Shown here piece by piece: positions 37,909 to 46,107 of a DNA stretch of 64,000 nucleotides. The translations under genes and the position numbers were made by a program. The first letter of the stretch is position 1. Every line of letters starts with the position of its first letter. Under the pieces are notes generated by a model that did not search any database, was not told where the DNA came from, and saw nothing but the letters and a program-made list of their open reading frames with translations. The DNA is from Streptomyces humicola (GTDB lineage: Bacteria > Actinomycetota > Actinomycetes > Streptomycetales > Streptomycetaceae), in the NCBI RefSeq assembly GCF_024436035.1, contig NZ_JANFNG010000027.1:1-64000 (forward strand), in the 5' to 3' direction.

Positions 37909-38001
37909 CTACTTAACGCAGCGGTGAGTCCTGGTGTCGTAGTGGTAGCCCTTCTTGCAGTGCACCTTGCTGCTTCTGCCGAACAGTCCGAAGACACTCA
38001 T
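37909..38001 (-). CDS. 30-residue two-cysteine peptide
   Basis: A complete short gene: ATG 38001, stop TAG at 37911-37909, and GGAGGGAGG eight bases upstream of the start. The peptide begins MSVFGLFGRSSKVHCKK and ends with a Tyr/His/Arg-rich tail whose second cysteine is three residues from the end. The first 17 residues and about 110 upstream bases are conserved in the diverged copy at 2561-2733, which argues that the unit is real. Two cysteines with several His/Lys could form a disulphide or bind metal. No family recognised. Confidence 0.55.
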   Translation of the reverse strand: MSVFGLFGRSSKVHCKKGYHYDTRTHRCVK

Positions 38002-38129
38002 GGCGACCTCCCTCCTGCATATCGGGCTTATCGTGCCTAAAAGGACCAATCACCCCGTCGCCACGTAGCCGTACCCCCTCAGCGCCTGGGCATGCCGGAT
38101 GAGAACGTGGTTTCAGGTACCCGACAGAC
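37950..38129 (-). repeat. Diverged repeat copy 2 (Cys-peptide locus)
   Basis: Partner, on the opposite strand, of the repeat at 2561-2733. It includes the peptide start, its ribosome site and upstream region, and ends near the PRPP synthetase leader. Confidence 0.8.
38041..38056. promoter_or_regulatory. Weak candidate box upstream of the Cys peptide
   Basis: On the minus strand GGGGTGATTGGTCCTT resembles the phosphoketolase box (AGGGCCGATTGGTCCC), sharing GATTGGTCC. It lies 40 bases upstream of the peptide start and 151 bases before PRPP synthetase. The matching site in repeat copy 1 has decayed. Confidence 0.3.
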
Positions 38130-38206
38130 TGTTTGCGAAGTACCGCGGCCACCGCGTTGAAGGCAGGCGCGCGGTACCGGCCCTTACCCAGCGTGCAGGA
38201 GGAGGA

Positions 38207-39148
38207 ATGATGGGCGCTTGCATCGTCGCGGGAACGGCCCATCGGGCGCTTGCCGATGCTGTGGCGGCAGCTATGGGCACCGCGCCTGTGGCCTGCCAGG
38301 TGGAGCGGTTTCCGGACGGCGAGCTGCGGCCCGTCGCGGGGCTCGTGCGGGGTGGTGATGTGTATGTGCTGCAACCCACCGGGCCTGCAGTCAACGAACA
38401 CCTGATCGAGTTGCTCCTGCTGCTGGATGCCTGTCGTCGCAGCGGCGCCGACAGGCTCACCGCTGTGGTGCCGTACTTCGGCTACGCCCGGCAGGACCGC
38501 CGCACACAGGCGGGGCAGGCGGTCGGCGCCCGGGTGGTGGCCGACGCGCTCACGGCCGCAGGTGCAGACCGGCTGGTCGTCGTGGACCCGCACACTGCTG
38601 CACTGGAGGCCGTGTGCAGCATCCCGGTCGAGATGCTCACGGCAGTGCCCCTCATCGCCGCTGCCCTCGTCGGCAGCACACCCGGTACGGCCGTGGTGGT
38701 CTCGCCCGACCTCGGTGCCGTCAAGCTGGCCGAGCACTACGCCGGACTGCTGCGACGCCCTACGGCCGTGGTCCGCAAGACCCGCACATCGGGCACAAGC
38801 GTGCAAGCAGACGAACTCGTAGGGGACGTCGCCGGCCGACCCGCGGTCATCGTGGACATGATCAGCACCGACGGCACCGTGGAAGCGGCGATACCCGCCC
38901 TGCTCGACGGCGGAGCCGCTCCCGACATCACCGTGGCCGCCACCCACGGGCTCTTCACAGGCTCCGCCCAGGAACGGCTGGGGCGGCTCCCGATCCGCCG
39001 CCTCCTCGTCACCGACACGCTCACTGCCCACCAGACGCAGAACCTGCCGCTGCCGCTCCAGGTACGGTCCGTGGCCCCGCTCCTGGCCGACGCCATCGGC
39101 CGTCTGCACGACAACCGGCCCCTGGACGCCCTGCTCATGCACGCCTGA
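38207..39148 (+). CDS. prs: Ribose-phosphate pyrophosphokinase (PRPP synthetase) family
   Basis: A 313-residue PRPP synthetase-like enzyme, forming PRPP and AMP from ribose 5-phosphate and ATP. It shows FPDGELRP, PYFGYARQDRR, VVDPHTAALEAV and ATHGLFTG. The PRPP loop reads VDMISTDGTVEAA instead of the usual DDMIDTGGT, a small departure at the phosphate site. Two adjacent ATGs (38207 and 38210) follow AGGAGGAGG; the second has slightly better spacing. A PRTase-hydrolase two genes upstream could use the PRPP. A C-terminal remnant of a second copy lies at 2437-2502. Confidence 0.88.
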   Translation: MMGACIVAGTAHRALADAVAAAMGTAPVACQVERFPDGELRPVAGLVRGGDVYVLQPTGPAVNEHLIELLLLLDACRRSGADRLTAVVPYFGYARQDRRTQAGQAVGARVVADALTAAGADRLVVVDPHTAALEAVCSIPVEMLTAVPLIAAALVGSTPGTAVVVSPDLGAVKLAEHYAGLLRRPTAVVRKTRTSGTSVQADELVGDVAGRPAVIVDMISTDGTVEAAIPALLDGGAAPDITVAATHGLFTGSAQERLGRLPIRRLLVTDTLTAHQTQNLPLPLQVRSVAPLLADAIGRLHDNRPLDALLMHA

Positions 39149-39330
39149 CGCGTGGGACGAAGCCGAGCCCAAGCGGCGCTCCGGCATGCCCGTCGACGAG
39201 GATGCGCCGCTCCGGCAGCCTGGTCCGGGCCGGCATCTCGCGCCGCCTGGTGCTCAACTCGCCACGCACGCCACCACCGCGCAGCATGGAAGGAGCCCAA
39301 CTATCACTCCTTCATCGGAGGTGCGCCGCG

Positions 39331-39813
39331 ATGACCATGCCCGTCCATCGCCAGCCCGGCCGGATGCTCGAACGGGCCTTCTCCGGCCTGCGTGAACCCA
39401 TAACCGCCGAACTCGATGATCTGTACGAACGCATGGAACGGCTGCTGGAATCCGCAGCCGCCATGCCGTCGATAGCCGTCAGAGGCGCCTGGGCGCCGCT
39501 GGCCGACCTGCGCGAGACCGATGACAGTTACGTCGTCGAATGCGAGGTACCCGGCATCCCCCGCGAGGACATCGACGTCCAGGTCAGCGAGCGGGAACTG
39601 GCCATCACCGGAGAGCTCAAGGAGCGGGAACGCGAGGGCGAGCTGCGCCGCAGCACCCGTCGCACGGGCCGCTTCGAGTACCGGGCCATACTCCCCACCG
39701 AGGTGAAGGCCGACAAGGTCAGCGCGTCCCTGGCCGACGGTGTGCTGACGGTGACCGTCCCCAAGGCGCAGGCCGCCAAGCCGCGGCACATCAAGATCAG
39801 CGGCCCGTCCTGA
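39331..39813 (+). CDS. Hsp20/alpha-crystallin small heat shock protein (second copy)
   Basis: A 160-residue Hsp20 with an alpha-crystallin domain at about 52-150: WAPLADLRETDDSYVVECEV, GIPREDIDVQVSERELAITGE, RTGRFEYRAILPTEVKADKV and ASLADGVLTVTVPK. CGGAGG lies upstream of ATG 39331. It differs clearly from the Hsp20 at 30034-30462 and belongs to the Hsp18-like group. A hairpin follows its stop. A fragment of a third, similar gene is at 44325-44470. Confidence 0.92.
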   Translation: MTMPVHRQPGRMLERAFSGLREPITAELDDLYERMERLLESAAAMPSIAVRGAWAPLADLRETDDSYVVECEVPGIPREDIDVQVSERELAITGELKEREREGELRRSTRRTGRFEYRAILPTEVKADKVSASLADGVLTVTVPKAQAAKPRHIKISGPS

Positions 39814-39840
39814 GACGATCGCAGCCGCTCCCGGCGCAGA

Positions 39841-39866
39841 TGAGGCGGGCAACAGAGCCCGCCTCA
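39841..39866. terminator. Terminator hairpin after hsp20
   Basis: TGAGGCGGGC at 39841-39850 and its exact complement at 39857-39866 form a 10-base-pair stem with the six-base loop AACAGA. It begins 27 bases after the hsp20 stop. It lacks a T-run, typical of intrinsic-like terminators in high-GC Gram-positives. Confidence 0.65.
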
Positions 39867-40027
39867 CTCACACACGAACTGACCAGTCGGCGCGGTCATC
39901 GCCTCTCAGGACGGTGACGACCGCCAGGAACGGCCTGTGCTGCCGTTGACCACGGACACCAGTTCGCCCGCCGATCTCGCGGAGGCGCCATGACCACGGT
40001 GGGAGTACCACGACGACAACCACCTCA

Positions 40028-40282
40028 CTACCAGCAGCTCAGGGGCGTCCCGGGCCAGTTCCTCCAGGGCGGCTCGCGCCTTCGGCGACCGGTTCCAGCC
40101 TTTTCTATGTCATCTTCACCGAAAAAGAACTCAGGCCCAGACGGATCCGCGTCGCGGCGCACTTCATAGTGCGTTCGCCCGTGACGGTCCTGCGTGACGT
40201 CGACGACAGCGCCCTGCTCAGTCCTGTTCGTCGCATTGGGCCGGGGAGAGAAACGCACACGGTCACCCTTGTTGAACGGCAT
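40028..40282 (-). CDS. Small SH3/KOW-like protein
   Basis: An 84-residue basic protein starting MPFNKGDRVRFSPRP, with GAVVDVTQDRHGRTHYEVRR and FFFGEDDIEKA. This pattern suggests a small beta barrel similar in style to DUF1918 or KOW-type proteins; DUF1918 protein Rv0569 is in the DosR regulon. CAGGAG precedes ATG 40282. The last 20 residues (Arg/Pro/Trp-rich) look unlike the rest and may be read-through of a rearranged end. Family assignment is tentative. Confidence 0.5.
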   Translation of the reverse strand: MPFNKGDRVRFSPRPNATNRTEQGAVVDVTQDRHGRTHYEVRRDADPSGPEFFFGEDDIEKAGTGRRRREPPWRNWPGTPLSCW

Positions 40283-40747
40283 GAGACTCCTGCCTTTCGC
40301 CTAGGTCAACGCGGCTGGCCTGCCTGCTTTGGCAGATCCGCCGCAGGGCCCCAAGACCGATCGAGCCCGATGCCAGCGAATCAGAACCTGCGTTCTACGG
40401 CGATCGGTGTGGGTCGAACGAGTGATGTGTGCGCTTCATTCGGATCACGTGGCGAGGGACAGGTCGAGCTGAGCTCGAATCCACCGGCTGAGGGTAGCTG
40501 TTCAGCTGAGGTGACAGACCATCACGTGCCCCGGATCTTTCGCCAGTGCGATCTATGCGCGTCCACGCCCGCTGAACAGCTACGGCTGAGGGATCGGCTC
40601 ATGTGGACGTGATGATCCCGAGTCAATGTCCGCGCGGTTCTGGGCGGCCGCGCTTGCGGTCCGTCTGCCCCGGAATTCTGCCGGGCGCCCCCATGCCTCT
40701 TACGCGATCTCGCCGTTCCCGGCCAAAACGCCCGGTGCGCTGCCCTC
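40283..40747. other. Spacer without recognisable gene
   Basis: No protein, RNA or repeat was recognised between the small SH3-like gene and the peroxidase remnant. Confidence 0.4.
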
Positions 40748-40954
40748 TTATAGCGAGCATATACGGGAGGGATGCCTGCAGGTGAGCGGATGTAAGGTCG
40801 GCAGGGTGCGAGCGTACCAGTCGTGGGTGTTGGTGACGCCGGGCGGGAGGTGGAAGTACGCGCCGCCGAAGGGCTGGACGTACTCGACGAGGGGTTCATT
40901 GATCAGGCGGGTCTGGACGGTCTCGAACTGCCGCTGCGCGCGGCGAAATCGGTC
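40748..40954 (-). pseudogene. C-terminal remnant of a probable DyP-type peroxidase
   Basis: Reading leftward from 40954: RQFETVQTRLINEPLVEYVQ, then PFGGAYFHLPPGVTNTHDWY, ending at TAA 40748-40750. This resembles the C-terminal heme-pocket region of DyP-type peroxidases, where a QFxxxQ helix and a Y(I/V)xxxGGxYF-PPG segment occur. The N-terminal three quarters are missing. The match is short. Confidence 0.35.
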
Positions 40955-41056
40955 ACTTCAGGTGGCCCACGCGAACCGCACGGTGCAGCCTGCGGCTCGT
41001 GCGTGCCGAGTTCCAGGCTGCATGAGAGCCGTCGGCCGACGAGGACAGACAAGGCT

Positions 41057-41905
41057 TTAAGGACGAGGGCGAACGACCGCCAGCGGGCAGAGTGAGAACT
41101 GCAGCAGCGCATGGCTGACCGATCCGAGGGCCAAGCCGTGGAAGCCGCCGCGCCCGCGGGAACCGACGACCATCAAGTCGGCCCGGTCGGAGGCCCGGGC
41201 CAGGGCGAGAACCGGCGCCTCCTGCACCAGGTCCTCCACCGCCTTCACGCCCGGATACTCCTGGCGCAGCGGCGCCAGCCACTCCTCCAGCGCGCGTCGG
41301 CGTTCCGAGAGCGCCTCGGCCACCGTGGGGTCGGAGCTGACCAGGGCCGGAGGGCCCGGCGGGCTCCAGGCATGCACCGCCTGCAACTGGTCGCCGCGCA
41401 AGGACGCCTCGCGGAAGGCGTACGCCAAGGCAGCTTGGGAGTGAGCCGAGCCGTCGGCGCCGACGACGATGCGATGGTTGCCGGTGGTGACGTGGTTGAC
41501 GATGACCACCGGGCACGCCGTGTGTCCGACGACCTGCACGGCGACCGACCCCAGCAGCAGGCTGGCGAAACCGCCCATGCCCTTGGCCCCGAGGACCACC
41601 GTGTGCGCGTGCTCGGACTCTGACAGCAGTACGGCAGCCGGAGAGCCCGAGGGCAGGTCAGAGGTCACCTCCAGGTCGGGGTGGGCCTCCCGGGCGATCG
41701 CGGTGGCCTCGTCCACCACGCCCCGGTCGCGTTCATGTGTCCGGGAGGCACGCGCTCCCGCGGACAGGCCGTATTCGTGTGCCCCGGGCAGGACGTGGAT
41801 GACGCGCAGTGCGCATCCGTGCAGCACCGCCTCGTGGCTGGCCCATGCCAGCGCACGCAGACTGCGCCCGGAGCCGTCCACCCCGACGACGATCGGACCA
41901 GCCAT
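41057..41905 (-). CDS. Tandem universal stress protein (two USP domains)
   Basis: A 282-residue protein with two full USP domains. Domain 1 has PIVVGVDGSGRSLRALAWA and the ATP loop GAKGMGGFASLLLGSV. Domain 2 starts HRIVVGADGSAHSQAALAYA and has GSRGRGGFHGLALGSVSHALL. Both loops fit GxxGxGG, so both sites should bind nucleotide. ATG 41905 is chosen for GGGAGG seven bases upstream, over an ATG eight codons earlier. The gene follows the aldolase by 20 bases on the same strand and may share its boxed promoter. Confidence 0.92.
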   Translation of the reverse strand: MAGPIVVGVDGSGRSLRALAWASHEAVLHGCALRVIHVLPGAHEYGLSAGARASRTHERDRGVVDEATAIAREAHPDLEVTSDLPSGSPAAVLLSESEHAHTVVLGAKGMGGFASLLLGSVAVQVVGHTACPVVIVNHVTTGNHRIVVGADGSAHSQAALAYAFREASLRGDQLQAVHAWSPPGPPALVSSDPTVAEALSERRRALEEWLAPLRQEYPGVKAVEDLVQEAPVLALARASDRADLMVVGSRGRGGFHGLALGSVSHALLQFSLCPLAVVRPRP

Positions 41906-41925
41906 CGTTCCTCCCGATGTGGTAC

Positions 41926-42834
41926 TCAAGCCCGCAGAGCACCGGGCTGAGGGTATTTGGCGAGGATGTCCTGGAGCCGGGCCACGAACCGAAGTGATTC
42001 GTCGTGCTCACGCTGCCACACGTTGCGCCCGAAGATCAGACCTGTCGCTCCCGCCTCCATCGCCTGGCGCGCCTTCTGCAACATCGCCTCGTCGCCTTGT
42101 TTCTCCCCTCCTGAGACCAGCAGCAGGGTGCGGTTCGCCGACCGCACCACAGCATCGATCGCCTGCTGCGCGGAGAAATCGCGCTGATAGGCCTCCTTCA
42201 CGCCGGAGGTCTTCTCCGGATGGGGGAAGTTCACCTTGACCATGTCGGCCCCGAGTTCGCTGGCGATGCGCGCCGCGTAGTCGACCGCGTAGAACGAATC
42301 CCTGCCGCCCTTCGCCTCGACCGCGGCACCACGCGGGTACGCCCACACGATCAGCGGCATGCCGAACCGCTGGGCGTCCTCGCGTACCTGCCGCAACTGC
42401 CGGAAGTCCGTTTCCTGAGCGGGACTGCCCACATACAGCGTGTAGCCGACGGCGTCAGCGCCCAGGCGTACGGCGTCCGCGACGGAGGCGTGCAGCGGGG
42501 ACAGCGCCTCGGCGTCGGAGGGGATGTCGGTCCTCCCGTTCAGCTTCAGCACCAGCGGAACCTCGCCGGCATAGTCCCAGTAGAACTTCTCGGCCAGCCC
42601 GACCTGGACCGCGATGCCGTTGAAACCGCCATCGACCGCCAGCCGGATGATGTAGGCCGGGTCACTCACCGCGGGGTTGGCGAAAAAGTCCCGCGGGCCG
42701 TGCTCCAGCCCGTGATCGTACGGCAGGAACATCGCCGTGCCATTGCAAAGGCCGTGCTGGCGGAGAATCCGATTCAGGCGCGTCTTCTTGCCCGGGCCGA
42801 GCCCGGCGCCATTGATGCCAAGTTGCGTCTTCAT
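41926..42834 (-). CDS. fbaB: Class I fructose-bisphosphate aldolase (DhnA/FbaB type)
   Basis: A 302-residue archaeal-type class I aldolase cleaving fructose 1,6-bisphosphate. It shows LPYDHGLEHGPRDFF, EVPLVLKLNGRTDIPSD, WAYPRGAAVEAKGGRD, DMVKVNFPHPEK with the likely Schiff-base lysine, LLLVSGGEKQGDE and GATGLIFGRNVWQRE (phosphate-binding GxxGR). ATG 42834 (MKTQLGINGAGL) matches the start of the decayed copy at 5398. A candidate box is 35 bases upstream. Together with the PPi-phosphofructokinase it would give a complete reversible upper-glycolysis step pair within the island. Confidence 0.92.
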   Translation of the reverse strand: MKTQLGINGAGLGPGKKTRLNRILRQHGLCNGTAMFLPYDHGLEHGPRDFFANPAVSDPAYIIRLAVDGGFNGIAVQVGLAEKFYWDYAGEVPLVLKLNGRTDIPSDAEALSPLHASVADAVRLGADAVGYTLYVGSPAQETDFRQLRQVREDAQRFGMPLIVWAYPRGAAVEAKGGRDSFYAVDYAARIASELGADMVKVNFPHPEKTSGVKEAYQRDFSAQQAIDAVVRSANRTLLLVSGGEKQGDEAMLQKARQAMEAGATGLIFGRNVWQREHDESLRFVARLQDILAKYPQPGALRA

Positions 42835-42869
42835 ACCCCGACGGTCGCGCACAGCACCGCAGACCCGGC

Positions 42870-42885
42870 AGAGCCAACCGGCCCC
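42870..42885. promoter_or_regulatory. Candidate box 35 bases upstream of the intact aldolase
   Basis: On the minus strand GGGGCCGGTTGGCTCT. It matches the box at 5347-5362 in both arms and stands at exactly the same 35-base distance from the aldolase start. Confidence 0.5.
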
Positions 42886-43665
42886 GCCGCCAGGTCCGAA
42901 GGGCTATGTCGACTGCCGGGCCGGAAGCCGAGCTCATACCCGAACCACCGCAGACGCGCAGACAGCAAACGCACAGACAACAGCGCAGGCCGCAGTTCCT
43001 CCTCAGATAGGCGAGGCCAGCACGCTGGGCATCCATGCCGGTCCCGCCCATTTTGGGATCACCCGCGCCGGGATGCCGACGCGCCGCATACCCGCAGCGC
43101 CCGTGGTCCGCCAGAAACGATCTGTGCGGGTGCGACGCTGGAGGAGCTGGACAAGGTCCGTGCTCTCATGGCGATACCCGAGGAGGACGACGCCTCGTCT
43201 CCGGCAGCGGCTCATTCCCCTTCTCGCGGGCGATGAGCAGGTTCGGGCCGACCGCGAGGACGCGGCGGCCGGACAGGACGGTGTCGGTGAGCTCGCCGAA
43301 GCCGAGCAGCGGGGCGCCCAGCGAGGGCATGCGCGCCAAGCTCAAGCGCCTCGTCGGCCGCGGCATCCTCACCGAAGCTGAGCCCGGCTTGTTCGTCCAG
43401 CCGCGTCCGTAGCGCGGCAGCAAGCCCGCGTCAGGGCCCTTCACCCAACCCTCAACGGTGAAAGCGACAACAACTCACATACTGCCCTCTCGCGCTGCCC
43501 CTCCAGTGTGCATGGACTCCTGACGGGGGTATCGAAATCCGGGCCGGGGCGGGTCGGTGTAGTCGCGGACCACGAGTCCGTACGGTCGCGCGACCACGCG
43601 TACCGGGGTGAGCATGGAAGCGGACGGATATTTCTTCACGGAACGCATTCAGGCAGGAGGCGGCC
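42886..43665. other. Region with only a gene-end remnant
   Basis: No intact gene over about 780 bases. At 43325-43412 the plus strand ends an open frame with MRAKLKRLVGRGILTEAEPG, a motif seen near the end of some Streptomyces transposase-like or helix-turn-helix proteins, but the rest is scrambled. The CBS gene promoter should be in the last 200 bases. Confidence 0.35.
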
Positions 43666-44082
43666 ATGACCACGGCCAAGGACATCATGCACCCTGGTGC
43701 CAAGTGGGTATACCGCGAGGAAACGCTGGACCGGGCGGCCCAGTTGATGCGGGAACTCAATGTGGGCGCCCTACCAGTCAGCGACCAGAACGAGCGGCTG
43801 TGCGGCATCATCACCGACCGCGACATCGTGGTGAAGTGCGTGTCCAAGGGCCATAACCCCGCCGAAACCAGGTGCGCCGAGCTGTGCGAGGGCACACCAC
43901 GCTGGATCGACGCGGATGCCGACGTCAGCCAGGTGCTGCACGAGATGGAAAGTCACCAGATCAAGCGGATTCCGGTGATCGAGAACAAGCGGCTGGTCGG
44001 CATCATCAGCGAGGCGGACGTGGCCCGAAACCTCACCGACGACCAAGTCGCGGAGTTCGTCGAGCACGTCTACGCCAGATAG
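43666..44082 (+). CDS. CBS-domain pair protein, Hrp1-like
   Basis: A 138-residue protein made of two CBS domains: TAKDIMHPGAKWV and LMRELNVGALPVSDQNERL, then GIITDRDIVVKCVSKGHNP, and in the second IKRIPVIENKRLVGIISEADVARN. Such pairs bind adenine nucleotides at the cleft between repeats. The size and the Cys-containing VKCVSKG and AELCEG segments match hypoxic response protein 1 (Rv2626c). CAGGAGG is seven bases before ATG 43666. In M. tuberculosis its neighbour is a CBS-containing protease, which here lies 4 kb downstream. Confidence 0.92.
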   Translation: MTTAKDIMHPGAKWVYREETLDRAAQLMRELNVGALPVSDQNERLCGIITDRDIVVKCVSKGHNPAETRCAELCEGTPRWIDADADVSQVLHEMESHQIKRIPVIENKRLVGIISEADVARNLTDDQVAEFVEHVYAR

Positions 44083-44324
44083 CGCCGCCGGCCAGCGCGG
44101 TTGCCCTCCGACACCCATCAGACCGCGAGGCGCCCGGCGGCGGCAACGTCGGCCGGACGTATCGACGGCCGCAGGGCGGCTCCAGTCCCGCCTATGCCTG
44201 CGCGGCGACATTGCGCAGGGTGGCTCGGCGGCAGTGCGCATCGCGGCCCGGACCACAGTGCTCTGCTACTGGTGCCTGACGTCGGGGCCGCCGCCGACAG
44301 CCCGCCCCGACGTGTGCGCACTTG

Positions 44325-44470
44325 GAACAATAGGGAGCCGCTGACCTCCTCGGCTTTCACCTCGGCGGGCAGCAGCGCCCGGTACTCAAAGCGCCCGGCG
44401 CGGCCGGTTGCGCGCCGCACGGTGCCTGCGCGCTGCTCCTGCCTCTGGGCTGAGCCGCGTGCGCAGAAGC
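44325..44470 (-). pseudogene. Hsp20 fragment
   Basis: Reading leftward, GTVRRATGRAGRFEYRALLP and AEVKAEEVSGSLL correspond to RRSTRRTGRFEYRAILP and TEVKADKVSASLA of the intact Hsp20 at 39331. Both ends are missing. Confidence 0.7.
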
Positions 44471-44576
44471 CGTGTGCGCTGCTATGACGCCGTTATCCGA
44501 GGCTGCGGGCGGACGCCGCAAGTGGCGCTGGGAGAACTGCACTGCAGGAGGCTGCGGCTGACGGGTCCGAGGGCAA

Positions 44577-45723
44577 CTGAGGCTTGCGTGTTGGGGTGAC
44601 GGTCAGGGTGGGGCGAGGCTCAGTCCGGTCTCAGCGATGAATCCGTCGAGGAGGTCTGCGCGGTATTGCATCCTCTTCAGCCGTGTCCGGGACTTGGTTG
44701 CGAGCTGGCCGGTTGTGCAGGGGGCCAGGCTGGACAGGGACTTCTTCAGGTGCGCCCACACCCCTTCGGCCGGGTTGAGGTCCGGAGTGTACGGCGGGAG
44801 GTAGAAGACGGTCAGCCATGCGCTGCGGGTTTCGAGCAGCTCGCGCATCGCGGCGTCCTTGTGCTGGGCGGCGTTGTCCCACAGCAGGACGATCTTGCCG
44901 CCGAGCTGCTGGCTCGCGGCGTCAAGCAGGCGCGCAAGGTCGTCTTCGCGGAAGCCCTTCTTCTCGTTCTTGCGGCCGGTGTGCGTCAAGGTCCGGTACA
45001 ACAAGCGGGTGCGCTGCCCGGGCCGAGCGCACACCAGGGCGGCCAGCGAGACCCGTCCGGAGCCCTTCCCAGTCACTTTGATCACCGGTGTGTGTCCGCG
45101 GCGGGACCAGGTGCGCGCTTTGGGCGGGCGGAGGCTCTGCCCCAACTCGTCCTCGAAGATCAACCACGCCCCCTGGTCCCGCACCGTCTTTCCACCGTCG
45201 GCCACACCTGCCGCATCCACCGCTCCACGGCCTGCGGATCGCGCTCGGCGGCTCGGTGCACCGGCACCTGTACGCTCCACCCCATCTTGTGCAAAATCCG
45301 GGAGACCTGCGCGGTACTGAACCGGACATAGAACCGCCGGGCGATAAGCAGCGCGATCCGCGGCAGCGTCCAGCGCTGCACCCAGCCATGCGCGGCCGGC
45401 CCCTGCTCCAGCGCCTCGTCCAGCCACGCCCGCCATTCCGGCTTCATCCGCGACGGCGGCCCGCTGGGCCCCTTGGACCGCAGCGCCTCCACCCCGCCCC
45501 CACTCCAGAGTGCGTGCCAGGCATACGCGGATTTCCGCGACACCCGCAACCGCCTGGCCACCACCGGCGGGGGCACCCCCTGCTCTAACATCTCGGCAGC
45601 CTCGAACCGCACCCGTTCCCGCCGAGCCCGCTCCTGCGCGGACAGGCCACCCCCATCGGGATACCGCATCTACCAGCAATACAGCCAAACTGACGAGCTG
45701 TCACCCCAACCAGCAAGCCTCAG
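44577..45723 (-). mobile_element. IS630-family insertion sequence
   Basis: The element is bounded by 24-base terminal inverted repeats: CTGAGGCTTGCGTGTTGGGG at 44577 onward, and its near complement at 45700-45723 (two mismatches). It is about 1147 bases long and holds one transposase in two overlapping frames. It interrupts a USP fragment. The expected TA target duplication was not obvious. Confidence 0.8.
44603..45669 (-). CDS. IS630 transposase in two frames
   Basis: Frame one (45669 to 45160) carries the helix-turn-helix part: MLEQGVPPPVVARRLRVSRK and SRILHKMGWSVQVPVHRAAE. Near 45185 the coding sense moves to a second frame with the DDE core: WLIFEDELGQSLRPP (Asp), GGKIVLLWDNAAQHKD (Asp) and YTPDLNPAEGVWAHLKK (Glu), ending at 44603. 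The run of G near the change could support ribosomal frameshifting, known in this family, so the element may be active. Otherwise it is a simple frameshift mutation. Confidence 0.78.
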
Positions 45724-46008
45724 AAGCCGTGAAACGCCGCGTCCGCGGGAGCCGACGACCATGAGGTCTGCCTGGTCGGAGACCCGAGCCAAGACCAAGG
45801 CAGGAACCGGGGCGTCTCGGACCAGTTGCCCGGGTTCGCACCGGCCGCTCATGGAAGGCACCCTCCTTCTCCTTCCACCGTCCGAGCAGGCCGGCAGCGC
45901 ACTTTGGGAGACGTACGACACAAGCTGGCTTGCCCCGACCTGGCCGGCACGGGTGGCGCCCGGCCGTCTGCGCGGTTCCGTACCAGGCGCACCGTTCCGC
46001 TCGATGTC

Positions 46009-46024
46009 GGGGCCGATCGGCCCC
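46009..46024. promoter_or_regulatory. Candidate box upstream of a USP
   Basis: GGGGCCGATCGGCCCC is a perfect 16-base palindrome and the cleanest example of the recurrent element. It ends 83 bases before the USP start at 46108. Confidence 0.55.
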
Positions 46025-46107
46025 TGTGCCCGGGCGTCGCCCAGGTGAAGAGTGCAAGAAGGAGGTGTCCGGGGCTCGGACCGGCAGACCACGCTCTGGG
46101 AGCGCTG

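Larger units (their letters stand above)
44490..45840 (-). pseudogene. USP C-terminal fragment interrupted by an IS630 element
   Basis: Right flank (about 45724-45840, reading leftward): GQLVRDAPVPALVLARVSDQ and ADLMVVGSRGRG. Left flank (about 44490-44576): ALGPVSRSLLQCSSPSATC. Together they follow the second-domain end of the USP at 41057. Joining the flanks rebuilds FHGFALGPVSRSLLQ, with a small extra frameshift before it. The N-terminal part of the gene is absent, so the copy was already partial or was later truncated. Confidence 0.7.
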
